From: Sva-07 sp041685755
GTDB taxonomy: Bacteria > Actinomycetota > Acidimicrobiia > Acidimicrobiales > Ilumatobacteraceae
DNA length: 27,609 nt
Reading direction: 5' to 3'
Assembly: GCA_041685755.1 (NCBI GenBank)
Contig: JAWLFC010000035.1
Coordinates: 1 to 27,609 of the forward strand
Part shown: piece by piece, positions 1 to 7,020 of the stretch
Layout: every line of letters starts with the position of its first letter
How positions within the stretch are numbered: position 1 is the first letter of the stretch
The notes under the pieces: model-generated
What the model saw: only the letters and a program-made list of their open reading frames with translations
What the model was told of the DNA's origin: nothing
Databases searched by the model: none
Translations under genes and position numbers: made by a program

Positions 1-252
1 ACCGCTCCGGTCGGCGCCGGTCACGGCCGGGCGGGCTGACCGCCGACGCCTCGCCGTGACCGATCGAGGGGGGCGTTTGCAGCGGCGACGATCCGGGAAC
101 CATTTGGGTGCTCGCCCCCGTCGGGCAAGACTGTGACCCTCCGATGATCCTGCGAACCCTCCTCCGACTTCTCGAGTCGTTCGACGACCACCTCGTTCCC
201 CTCGACGACGACGTCGCGTTCGACTGAACGGCCTGCCGTCGGCGCCGCGGTG
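1..252. other. Left edge without an assignable gene
   Basis: No recognisable family is encoded here. One plus-strand frame is open from 60 to the TGA at 225-227 and includes an ATG at 144 that would give a 27-residue acidic/amphipathic peptide. It has no convincing ribosome site, so I do not call it a gene. Another plus frame stops at 37-39 and could be the last codons of a gene lying mostly outside the window. A CGTTTGC heptamer near 74 resembles the start of the repeat family found at 6956, 8479 and 9286, but no pairing arm follows. Confidence 0.4.
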
Positions 253-1134
253 TCACCCCACCGCGACCGGCACCGACGCCACGACCGCGGCCACAAGTTC
301 GGCGAACTCGTCGGCGTCGGCGACCAACGCCCCCTGGTCGGCGTGACAGCCCACTGCGGGCACCAGCGCAGTGACACCCAGGTCGGTCGCCAGCCGGACG
401 AACCCGCAGTGCGTTCCCCAGGCGTAGGGGAGCACGAGTGCGGGCCGCTGAGCGACGAGTTCGACCAACTCGGCGTCGTCGGGGTAGCCGGTGATGACGA
501 GTTCGCTCGACGTCGACCGTCCGACGGCATCGATCAGCCGTCCTCGTCCGTCGTCACCGAGCCCGTCCCATCCGTCGAGGCGGGCCACGATCTCGATGGG
601 ACGGTGGACTCGAGTGACGACGTCGATCACGACGTCGAGATCGACGTTCGGGGCCGGGGCGCCCAACCAGACGAGCGCAGGACGGATTCGCGGCGGGCGC
701 CTGCGGATCGCCTCGATGGTCGCATCGTCGACCATCGGCGGGTGGGGCACGACGAAGGCGTGGCGTGCCCAGCGGGTGACGATCTCGGCACCGGCTGCGG
801 GGGTCGAGGTGTACAGCTCGTCGGCATGGTGGACGAGGGCGGCCAGCCGGAGGTGATGCGCCTGCTGGTCGACGAGGAGTGGATTGTCGATGTCGTGGAC
901 GGTGTACGCGAGGTGGATGCCGGCGCGTCGCAGCCCTGTGCACCAGGCCCACATGTCGTCGGGTGCGATGTGGTCGAAGTCGACGTGCAGGTGCACCGTG
1001 TGGACGTCGCTGGCGACGAGCGCGTCGACGTCCCAGACGTCGACGGCGTCGAGATGATCGTCGTCCGGGCTGTTCGCCCGGTCGACGAACGGGTGGCGGC
1101 GCGGGTGGTGGACGACACGCTGGTTGCTCGACAT
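253..1134 (-). CDS. Short GT-B (GT4-like) glycosyltransferase
   Basis: The 293-residue protein has the flavour of a retaining GT-B glycosyltransferase. The N-terminal half has VHLHVDFDH followed by AYTVHDID (about residues 95-102), then HHADELYTSTPAAGAEI, the usual strand-helix run leading to the interdomain linker PHPP. The C-terminal half contains ALVWLGAP and LPYAWGTHCGF (about 239-249), where GT4 enzymes bind the nucleotide-sugar, but the classic E-x7-E motif is not clear. Family members usually run 350-400 residues, so the N-terminal domain is short. The ATG at 1134 is the first start; a weak TAGATC hexamer lies 7 nt upstream. It diverges from the GH13 gene at 1319, so a shared role in glucan or trehalose metabolism is possible but unproven. 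Donor and acceptor cannot be predicted. Confidence 0.6.
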   Translation of the reverse strand: MSSNQRVVHHPRRHPFVDRANSPDDDHLDAVDVWDVDALVASDVHTVHLHVDFDHIAPDDMWAWCTGLRRAGIHLAYTVHDIDNPLLVDQQAHHLRLAALVHHADELYTSTPAAGAEIVTRWARHAFVVPHPPMVDDATIEAIRRRPPRIRPALVWLGAPAPNVDLDVVIDVVTRVHRPIEIVARLDGWDGLGDDGRGRLIDAVGRSTSSELVITGYPDDAELVELVAQRPALVLPYAWGTHCGFVRLATDLGVTALVPAVGCHADQGALVADADEFAELVAAVVASVPVAVG

Positions 1135-1286
1135 GACCGCCGATCTACCCGTCCTCGATCGACATCAATCGTGCCGATCCGGGTCGAGACGAGTTCGTCG
1201 GCAGGGTCGATCCGTCGAAGCCGACGCCGGCCAGGCATGCGCGACGAGCGGGGCGGGTACCGGTCTCGTCGTGACGAACGACGTGC

Positions 1287-1309
1287 ACCGGTCGATCAAC
1301 CGGTCGATC
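1287..1309. repeat. Tandem 11-bp direct repeat before the GH13 start
   Basis: ACCGGTCGATC occurs at 1287-1297 and again at 1299-1309, just upstream of the ATG at 1319. Direct repeats in a divergent promoter region can be regulator sites. If translation began at the in-frame GTG at 1271 the repeat would instead be coding (HRSI-NRSI), so its nature depends on the start chosen. Confidence 0.35.
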
Positions 1310-1318
1310 GTGGCCGAC

Positions 1319-2938
1319 ATGTGGTGGAAGAACGCCGTCGTCTACTGCCTGGACGTCGAGACCTTCGCAGACTCCGACGGCGACGGCCTCGGCGACTTCG
1401 GCGGGCTGATCGATCACGTCAGCCACCTCGCCGGCCTCGGCGTCACCTGTCTGTGGCTGATGCCGTTCTACCCCACGGCGCAGCAGGACGACGGCTACGA
1501 CGTCACGGGGCACTACGGCATCGACGAACGCCTCGGTGACTTCGGCGACTTCACCGAGTTCATGACGGTGGCGAGCGAGCATGGTCTGCGGGTGATCGCC
1601 GACCTGGTCGTCAACCACACGTCGGATCGGCATCCGTGGTTCCAGGCGGCGCGCCGCAGCCGCGAGTCGCCGTTGCGCGACTTCTACGTGTGGCGTGACG
1701 AGATCCCCGACGAGGGGCCCGAGGGCCTGATGTTCCCCGGCGAGCAGGAGGCCGTCTGGACCTGGGACCCCGAAGCCGGGCAGTACTACCTCCACCGGTT
1801 CTTCCGCCACCAGCCCGATCTCAACATCGCGTCGCCGGCGGTACGCAACGAGATCCGCAAGGTGATCGGTTTCTGGTTGGCGCAGGGCCTGTCCGGCTTC
1901 CGGGTCGACGCCGTGCCGTTCCTGCTCGAGACCGCCGGTATCGCCCAGGAGATGCACATCGAGCCGCACCAGTACCTGCGTGACCTGCGGGCGTTCGTCC
2001 AGCGTCGACGCGGCGACGCCATCCTGCTCGGCGAGGTCAACCTGCCGTATCCCGAACAGCGACCGTTCTTCGGTGACGACGACGGCGACGAACTCGACCT
2101 GCTGTTCGACTTCGTCGGCAACCAGCACCTGTTCCTCGCGCTCGCGCGACACGACGCGTCGCCGATCGTCGAGGCGCTGCAGGAGCGACCGGCGATGGCG
2201 AGGCAGTCGTCGTTCGCCACGTTCGTGCGCAACCACGACGAGCTGAACCTCAACCGGCTCGACGACGACGAGCACGGCGAGATCGTCCGGGCGTTCGGGC
2301 CCGATCCCGACATGCAGCTCTACGGCCGCGGGCTCCGGCGACGGCTCCCGACGATGCTCGACGGCGACCGCGATCGGATCCGCATGGCGTACAGCCTGAT
2401 GTTCTCCCTGCCGGGTACCCCGACGCTGTTCTACGGCGAGGAGATCGGGATGGGGGAGAACCTCGACGTCGAGGGACGGATGGCGGTGCGCACGCCGATG
2501 CAGTGGGACAGTGGCGAGCGCGCCGGGTTCACGACGGCGCCGGCCGGCGCGCTCGTGCGCGCCACGCCGGACAGCCCGTTCGGTCCCGACGAGGTGAACG
2601 TGACGCGCCAGCGTCGCGAGCCCGACTCGCTGCTCAACTGGTTCGAGCGCCTCATCCGGCTCCGCAAGGAGCACCCCGAGATCGGATGGGGCCGGTGCGT
2701 GGCCGTGGAGTGTGACGACCCGGCCGTGCTGGCGCTGCGCTTCGACTGGAACGACGACGTCCTCGTCGCCGTGCACCATCTCGCCGACCGCTCGACCACG
2801 GTGGAGATCCGCCTCGAGTCGGGCTGTGCCGTGAGCGACCTGTGGGGCTCCGGTGACGCGATGCGCGTCGACGACGACGGAACGGTGTCGCTCGATCTGC
2901 GTCGCTACGACCACCGGTGGCTGCGCGTGCGCAGCTGA
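1319..2938 (+). CDS. GH13 alpha-glucosyltransferase, trehalose-synthase (TreS)-like
   Basis: The protein has 539 residues from the ATG at 1319, starting MWWKNAVVYCLDVETF as TreS/GH13_16 enzymes do. The four GH13 regions are present: region I DLVVNH (95-100), region II GFRVDAVPF with nucleophile Asp197, region III LLGEV with acid/base Glu239, and region IV FVRNHDEL with His306-Asp307. TreS-type context includes WTWDPEAGQYYLHRFF and HQPDLN (about 147-169), a TPMQWD segment near 400, and a C-terminal beta domain. Known family members isomerise maltose and trehalose; an amylase-like specificity is the alternative. Length fits TreS (about 550-600). An in-frame GTG at 1271 would add 16 residues; neither start has a strong Shine-Dalgarno. 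No maltokinase or GlgE gene is adjacent. It converges on the VOC gene with an 18-nt gap. Confidence 0.82.
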   Translation: MWWKNAVVYCLDVETFADSDGDGLGDFGGLIDHVSHLAGLGVTCLWLMPFYPTAQQDDGYDVTGHYGIDERLGDFGDFTEFMTVASEHGLRVIADLVVNHTSDRHPWFQAARRSRESPLRDFYVWRDEIPDEGPEGLMFPGEQEAVWTWDPEAGQYYLHRFFRHQPDLNIASPAVRNEIRKVIGFWLAQGLSGFRVDAVPFLLETAGIAQEMHIEPHQYLRDLRAFVQRRRGDAILLGEVNLPYPEQRPFFGDDDGDELDLLFDFVGNQHLFLALARHDASPIVEALQERPAMARQSSFATFVRNHDELNLNRLDDDEHGEIVRAFGPDPDMQLYGRGLRRRLPTMLDGDRDRIRMAYSLMFSLPGTPTLFYGEEIGMGENLDVEGRMAVRTPMQWDSGERAGFTTAPAGALVRATPDSPFGPDEVNVTRQRREPDSLLNWFERLIRLRKEHPEIGWGRCVAVECDDPAVLALRFDWNDDVLVAVHHLADRSTTVEIRLESGCAVSDLWGSGDAMRVDDDGTVSLDLRRYDHRWLRVRS

Positions 2939-2957
2939 CCGGGTCGAGAAGCACCCG

Positions 2958-3701
2958 TCAGTCGAGTTCGACCGGTGGGGTCGGTTCGCTGAGGTCGGTC
3001 CAGACGTCGGCGTCGGGCATGCCCATGATGCGCTCGCGGACCGGCGGCGGGTACCGCAGGTTCGGCGTGGTCGGGTCGAACGGCGGCTGGGCGACCGGTT
3101 CGGACGGTCGGGTGAACCCGGTGGGTGACGTGAGGCGCGCCAGTTCGTCGTCGGAGATGCCGCACAGCGCCTGCACCTCGGGGTCGACCCACTGGCGCTC
3201 GTCGATGTCGCGGCCGACGCACACCTCGAGGCTGAGTCCCTCGGGGCCGGCGAAGTAGATCGACTGGATCATGCCGTGATCGAGCGGGCCGAGCACCTGG
3301 ATGCCGTGGCTGCGGATGCGGTCGCGCATCGTGAGCAGATCGTCGATCGAGTCGACGTTGAACGCGACGTGCTGCATCGTGCCGGCGGTCACGGGGTCGC
3401 CGGCGTTGCCCGAATGGGTGACGCCCCACTGCGGGTCCGTCGGATTGCCCGGCGCCTGGACGAAGGCGACGTAGCTGTCCTCGGAGAGTTCGACGAAGCC
3501 GTGGAACGTGTCGGCGACGCCGTGCATCCAGTACAGCGCCCGTGTGGGGCAGCCGAGCACGTCGGCGAAGAACGTCAACTGGGCCTTCATGTCGGCGGTC
3601 GAGATCGCCAGGTGGTTGACGCCGTTCGGGTGGAGGTCAGCCGACGGCGTCGCCCCGGTGTCTCGATACAGCCGCAGGGCCGGAGTCTCGGTCGCACTCA
3701 T
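2958..3701 (-). CDS. VOC-superfamily (glyoxalase/extradiol dioxygenase fold) protein
   Basis: The 247-residue protein has two beta-alpha-beta-beta-beta units typical of the vicinal oxygen chelate fold. The first starts at GVNHLAIST with His30; the second at MQHVAFNVD with His111; LSLEVCVGRD supplies Glu159 near the end of the second unit. This His-His-Glu triad is the usual Fe(II) site of type I extradiol dioxygenases and of some glyoxalase-like enzymes. YFAGPEGLSLEV is a typical substrate-pocket strand. A 70-residue proline-rich tail follows the fold (PPFDPTTPNLRYPPP). Substrate is unknown; an aromatic-ring or hydroxyketo compound is only a guess. It diverges from the PPOX gene, with a 29-bp palindrome between them. 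Confidence 0.75.
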   Translation of the reverse strand: MSATETPALRLYRDTGATPSADLHPNGVNHLAISTADMKAQLTFFADVLGCPTRALYWMHGVADTFHGFVELSEDSYVAFVQAPGNPTDPQWGVTHSGNAGDPVTAGTMQHVAFNVDSIDDLLTMRDRIRSHGIQVLGPLDHGMIQSIYFAGPEGLSLEVCVGRDIDERQWVDPEVQALCGISDDELARLTSPTGFTRPSEPVAQPPFDPTTPNLRYPPPVRERIMGMPDADVWTDLSEPTPPVELD

Positions 3702-3727
3702 GCTCTCAGTCCATCACACCGGTCAAC

Positions 3728-3756
3728 TGTCACACGGTGCCGGGCCTAATGTGACA
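3728..3756. repeat. 29-bp palindromic repeat, family 1, copy 1
   Basis: Perfect 7-bp arms TGTCACA (3728-3734) and TGTGACA (3750-3756) enclose a 15-nt spacer with the core GTGCCGGGCC. The same arms, spacer length and core recur at 13252 (reverse orientation) and 27575. This copy lies between the divergent VOC and PPOX genes, upstream of the PPOX ribosome site at 3768-3774. Confidence 0.8.
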
Positions 3757-3781
3757 TCGACGTCCACGAGGAGGATCGACG

Positions 3782-4216
3782 ATGGCCGACCAGCGAATGA
3801 CCGAGTCCGAGCGACAGGAGTTCCTCGCCGGGTTGCACGTCGGCGTGCTCGGCCTCGAACGCACCGACGGTCCGCCCCTCGTCGTGCCGGTCTGGTACTC
3901 CTACGAGCCCGGCGGCGAGGTGGTGGTGCTCACGAGTGCCGGCTCGGTCAAGGGACGCCTCGCCGCGGAAGCCGGCCGTGGGTCGTTGTGCGCCCAGCAG
4001 GAGGAGCTGCCCTACAAGTACGTCACCGTCGAGGGTCCGATCGAGATCGACGTGCTCGGCGACGACGCGCACGCGGCGGTCGAGCCGATGGCGATCCGGT
4101 ACCTCGGTGAGGAGATGGGCCGCGGCTACGCAGCCGGTTCGATCGCCGACGACGAGATCCGCATCCGCCTGCGCCCGGAGCGCTGGTTCTCGGTCGACTA
4201 CGCCAAGCCGGGCTGA
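3782..4216 (+). CDS. PPOX-class (split beta-barrel) flavin/F420-type protein
   Basis: The 144-residue protein has the small split-barrel fold of the pyridoxamine-5'-phosphate-oxidase superfamily: FLAGLHVGVLGLERTDGPPL, then VPVWYSYEPGGEVVVLTS (about 36-52), SVKGRLAAEAGRGSLCAQQE (55-74) and YVTVEGPIEI (80-89). This is the pattern of actinobacterial F420- or FMN-dependent reductases, where the KGR segment contacts the cofactor phosphate. A strong Shine-Dalgarno GAGGAGG (3768-3774) lies 7 nt before the ATG, in contrast with many neighbours. Its stop is only 4 nt before the GH4 start, so the two are probably cotranscribed and translationally coupled. Whether it uses F420, FMN or heme cannot be decided from sequence alone. 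Confidence 0.75.
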   Translation: MADQRMTESERQEFLAGLHVGVLGLERTDGPPLVVPVWYSYEPGGEVVVLTSAGSVKGRLAAEAGRGSLCAQQEELPYKYVTVEGPIEIDVLGDDAHAAVEPMAIRYLGEEMGRGYAAGSIADDEIRIRLRPERWFSVDYAKPG

Positions 4217-4220
4217 GACG

Positions 4221-5498
4221 GTGAAGGTCTGCGTCGTCGGCGGTGGCTCCACCTACACCCCGGAGCTCGTCGACGGGCTGCTCGCTCGACGCCACGAGCT
4301 CGACCTGCACGAGATCCACCTCGTCGACGTCGACGCTGCCCGGCTCGGCGTGCTCGGCCCGCTCGCGCGTCGCATGGCCGAGCGCGCCGGAGCCGCCGTG
4401 GTCGTGGAGTGGGGGACCGATCGGGCTGCCGGGATCGCCGGGTCGACGTTCGTGGTCAGCCAGATGCGCGTCGGGGGGATGGCGGCGCGCGAACGAGACG
4501 AACAGCTGGGACGCGAGTTCGGCCTGATCGGTCAGGAGACCGTCGGCGTCGGTGGGTTCGCGAACGCGCTGCGGACCATTCCGGTGGCGCTCGACATCGC
4601 CGCCGACATCGAACGGTTGGCGCCGGATGCGACGCTGCTGAACTTCACCAATCCGGCCGGACTCGTCACCGAGGCACTGTGCCGCGAGACCGACGTCACC
4701 ACCATCGGGCTGTGCAACGTGCCGTGGACCATCAAGGCGGCCGTCGCCCGTTCCCTCGGCGTCGACGCCGACGCGATCGAGTTCGACTACGTCGGGCTCA
4801 ACCACCTCAGCTGGGTGCGACGCGTGACCGTTGCCGGCGTCGACCGCACCGCCGAGGTGCTGGCGGGCCTGCGACGACGCGTGGCCGAGCGATCGGGTAC
4901 CGACGGCGAGCCGGACTGGACCCCCGAGGCGATCGACACGATCGCTGCCGTTCCCAACTCCTATCTGCGCTACTACTACGAGCCGGCCGCGTGGATCCGG
5001 TACCAGTCGACGCAGCCGACTCGGGCGTCGGAGGTGATGGCGATCGAGCAGGCACTGCTCGACCGGTACGCCGACCCCGAGCTCGCGGTGAAGCCACCCG
5101 AGCTGGCCGAGCGTGGCGGCGCGTACTACTCCGAGGCCGCCGCCGCACTGATGGCCGACATCGCCACCGACGCGGGTGCGATCCACGTGGTCAACACGCC
5201 GAACCGGGGGGCGATCCCCGGCCTGTCCGGCGACGCCGTGGTCGAGGTGTCCGCCGTCGTCGACGCCGGCGGGATCGAGCCGGTGCCCGTCGGCGAGCTG
5301 CGGCCCGACGTCGACGCCCTCGTGCGCAGCGTCAAGGACTTCGAGTTGCTGACCGTGCAGGCCGCCGTCGACGGTGACCGTGATGCGGCGATCCGCGCGC
5401 TCGTCACGAACCCGCTGGGGCCGTCGATCAGCGATGCGCCGCGGGTGTGGGACCGCCTGGTGGAGCTCAACGCCGGCTCGCTCGGCGCGTTGGGATGA
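4221..5498 (+). CDS. GH4 family NAD+-dependent glycosidase (6-phospho-beta-glucosidase type)
   Basis: The 425-residue protein opens with the dinucleotide-binding strand VKVCVVGGGSTYTPELVDG (1-19), diagnostic of glycoside hydrolase family 4. LLNFTNPAGLVTEAL (139-153) gives the conserved substrate/NAD residues Asn141 and Asn144. Cys165 (GLCNVP) and His195 (GLNHLSW) are the expected divalent-metal ligands. Family members oxidise C3 of a phosphorylated glycoside and cleave by elimination, using NAD+ and Mn2+. The GTG at 4221 starts precisely at the nucleotide-binding strand, as the family requires. It overlaps the next gene by ATGA (5495-5498). The coupled BadF-type sugar kinase suggests intracellular breakdown of a disaccharide, possibly amino-sugar derived, but no transporter or PTS is in the window, so the true substrate is open. 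Confidence 0.85.
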   Translation: MKVCVVGGGSTYTPELVDGLLARRHELDLHEIHLVDVDAARLGVLGPLARRMAERAGAAVVVEWGTDRAAGIAGSTFVVSQMRVGGMAARERDEQLGREFGLIGQETVGVGGFANALRTIPVALDIAADIERLAPDATLLNFTNPAGLVTEALCRETDVTTIGLCNVPWTIKAAVARSLGVDADAIEFDYVGLNHLSWVRRVTVAGVDRTAEVLAGLRRRVAERSGTDGEPDWTPEAIDTIAAVPNSYLRYYYEPAAWIRYQSTQPTRASEVMAIEQALLDRYADPELAVKPPELAERGGAYYSEAAAALMADIATDAGAIHVVNTPNRGAIPGLSGDAVVEVSAVVDAGGIEPVPVGELRPDVDALVRSVKDFELLTVQAAVDGDRDAAIRALVTNPLGPSISDAPRVWDRLVELNAGSLGALG

Positions 5499-6421
5499 CG
5501 ACTCGGCCGGCCGGGGTCGTCGTCGGTGTCGACGGCGGTGGAACGTCGACCGAGGTCGTCGTCGCCGACCTCGCCGGTGAGGTGTTGGCGTCGGCGTGGG
5601 CGGGCGGCAGCAACCACGAGTCGATCGGCCTCGGCGCCATGGCCGACGTGCTGGCGTCGGCCGTCGACGAGGCGCTCGCATCGGCGGGTGCATCCCGGAC
5701 CGACGTGGTGGCATCGGTGTTCGGCCTCGCCGGCGTCGACTGGCCGAGCGACGTCGAGCGGGTCGACGACGCCCTCGGCGGGATGGGCCTCGCCGGCACG
5801 CGGCTCGTCGTGAACGACTCCCAGGTTGCGCTGCGCGCCGGGTGCCGGCAGCCGTGGGGGATCGTGTCGTGTGTCGGCACGGGATCGGTGACCGCCGGCC
5901 GGGGGCGTCGAGGCGACCGGTTCCGCACGATGGGCGTCGGCTTCGGCGAGCCGAGTGGTGCCGGCACGATCGTCCGTGGAGCGCTCGATGCGATCGCCGC
6001 CGAGCACCACGGCGTGGGCGAGCCGACCGCGCTCACCGGCCGGTTCCTCTCGGTGCTCGAACACCCGGACGTGCCGGCGATGTTCGAGGCGATCACGCGC
6101 GGTACGTCCGGCGGGTTGCGTCGGCTGGCGCCGCTCGTGACCGAGCTGGCCGACGACGGAGATCCAGTTGCCCGTCGGGTGGTCGTCGACGTGGCGACGC
6201 GACACTCCGAGCTCGTGGGCGGTGTGGCCCGGCGGCTGGAGTTGGCCCACGACCGCTTCGAACTGGTCACCACCGGAGCCGTCCACGGAGCGGGCGGGGT
6301 GTTCAGCGAGGCGTTCGCCGCCCAGGTCGCTCGTGACCTGCCGGGGGCGACGATCGTCGCGCTCACCTCGTCGATCGCCGTCGGCGCCGTTCGGCTCGCG
6401 CTCGACACCTTGGAACGCTGA
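5495..6421 (+). CDS. BadF/BadG-type ATPase, N-acetylglucosamine-kinase-like
   Basis: The 308-residue protein belongs to the ASKHA sugar-kinase fold of the BadF/BadG/BcrA/BcrD family. Phosphate loop 1 is VDGGGTSTE (12-20). The conserved VVNDSQVALRAG (105-116) carries the Asp108 expected to be catalytic in GlcNAc kinases. Phosphate loop 2 is CVGTGSV (126-132), and GFGEPSGAG (149-157) is the linker to the second domain. There is no FeS-binding motif, so a benzoyl-CoA-reductase activator role is unlikely and sugar phosphorylation is the better call. Its ATG overlaps the GH4 stop as ATGA, indicating translational coupling and a shared pathway: release of a sugar by the GH4 enzyme, then phosphorylation. 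GlcNAc, glucosamine or another hexose remain possible. Confidence 0.78.
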   Translation: MTTRPAGVVVGVDGGGTSTEVVVADLAGEVLASAWAGGSNHESIGLGAMADVLASAVDEALASAGASRTDVVASVFGLAGVDWPSDVERVDDALGGMGLAGTRLVVNDSQVALRAGCRQPWGIVSCVGTGSVTAGRGRRGDRFRTMGVGFGEPSGAGTIVRGALDAIAAEHHGVGEPTALTGRFLSVLEHPDVPAMFEAITRGTSGGLRRLAPLVTELADDGDPVARRVVVDVATRHSELVGGVARRLELAHDRFELVTTGAVHGAGGVFSEAFAAQVARDLPGATIVALTSSIAVGAVRLALDTLER

Positions 6422-6464
6422 GGTCGACCGCTGCGTGGTGGCGTCGTCGTTCGGCGGTCCCCCG

Positions 6465-6470
6465 TACGAT
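6465..6470 (+). promoter_or_regulatory. -10 hexamer, leaderless arrangement (ICMT-like gene)
   Basis: TACGAT ends 7 nt before the GTG at 6478, which would place the transcription start at or next to the start codon. No ribosome site lies upstream. The same hexamer precedes the amidase start. Confidence 0.45.
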
Positions 6471-6477
6471 CCCACTC

Positions 6478-6942
6478 GTGGAGCAACGCACGATCGGCTG
6501 GATGTTCGTGGCCGGCCAGGTCGTGCTGCTGGTCCTGTTGGTCGCGTTGCCGGGCAGCGACGACTGGCCGACGCCGTCGTGGCTGCGGACGACCGCCCAG
6601 GTCGTGTTCGTCGCCGGTGTCGTGGTGTTGATCGTCGCCGCGCTCGGGCTCGGGCGGGCGCTGACGCCGACGCCGGTTCCGATCGAGCGCGGCGAGCTCC
6701 AGACGGCGGGCGTGTACCGCTACGTCCGCCACCCGATCTACAGCGGTGTGTTGCTGATCGTGGCCGGCATCACGTTGCGCTCGGGCAGTTGGTTCACCCT
6801 CGCCGTCGCCGTCGTCACGTTCGTCTTCTTCGACCGCAAGGCCCGGTGGGAGGAGGCTCGCCTGGCCGAGCGATATCCGCAGTACGCGGGCTACGCCGCC
6901 CGCACCCCACGTTTCGTCCCGCGGCCCCGCGTCCGCCGCTGA
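6478..6942 (+). CDS. Isoprenylcysteine carboxyl methyltransferase (ICMT/PEMT)-like membrane protein
   Basis: The 154-residue integral membrane protein has hydrophobic segments at about 7-25, 38-58, 86-100 and 105-118. The signature GVYRYVRHPIYSG (78-90) is the S-adenosylmethionine-binding R-H-P-x-Y motif of the ICMT/PEMT superfamily. The C-terminal RWEEARLAERYPQYAGY (123-139) contains the paired acidic residues and YxxY run common to bacterial members. The start is a GTG at 6478 directly behind a -10-like hexamer. Bacterial relatives methylate small molecules or lipids rather than prenylated proteins; the substrate is unknown. It follows the GH4/kinase operon after 56 nt but seems to have its own promoter, so a functional link is not implied. 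It converges on the amidase across an inverted repeat. Confidence 0.8.
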   Translation: MEQRTIGWMFVAGQVVLLVLLVALPGSDDWPTPSWLRTTAQVVFVAGVVVLIVAALGLGRALTPTPVPIERGELQTAGVYRYVRHPIYSGVLLIVAGITLRSGSWFTLAVAVVTFVFFDRKARWEEARLAERYPQYAGYAARTPRFVPRPRVRR

Positions 6943-6955
6943 CCCGACCTCGTTC

Positions 6956-7007
6956 CGTTTGCGGTGCGGTCCTGCTGCGGCGGGTCATCCATTCCGCGCC
7001 GCAAACG
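6956..7007. repeat. Inverted repeat, family 2, copy A; possible bidirectional terminator
   Basis: CGTTTGCGGTGCGG (6956-6969) pairs with CCGCGCCGCAAACG (6994-7007) over 14 bp with one mismatch, around a 24-nt loop containing GCGGGTC. It sits between the convergent ICMT-like and amidase genes, a good place for a two-way terminator, though no T-tract follows. In reverse complement its first 16 nt are identical to the start of copy C at 9286. Confidence 0.75.
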
Positions 7008-7020
7008 TGGTGACGGCGGG

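Noticed and set aside
60..227. Short plus-strand frame ending at 225-227
   Set aside because: The peptide looks plausible in composition, but there is no ribosome site, no leaderless hexamer and no recognised homologue.
1145..2914. A 589-codon minus-strand open frame opposite the GH13 gene
   Set aside because: The plus strand encodes all four GH13 regions; the antisense frame has none of any family.
3728..3756. Reading the family 1 repeat as a CRP/FNR operator
   Set aside because: The arms run TGTCACA...TGTGACA with 15 nt between them, whereas CRP sites are TGTGA-N6-TCACA; the conserved loop core also argues for a repeat element.
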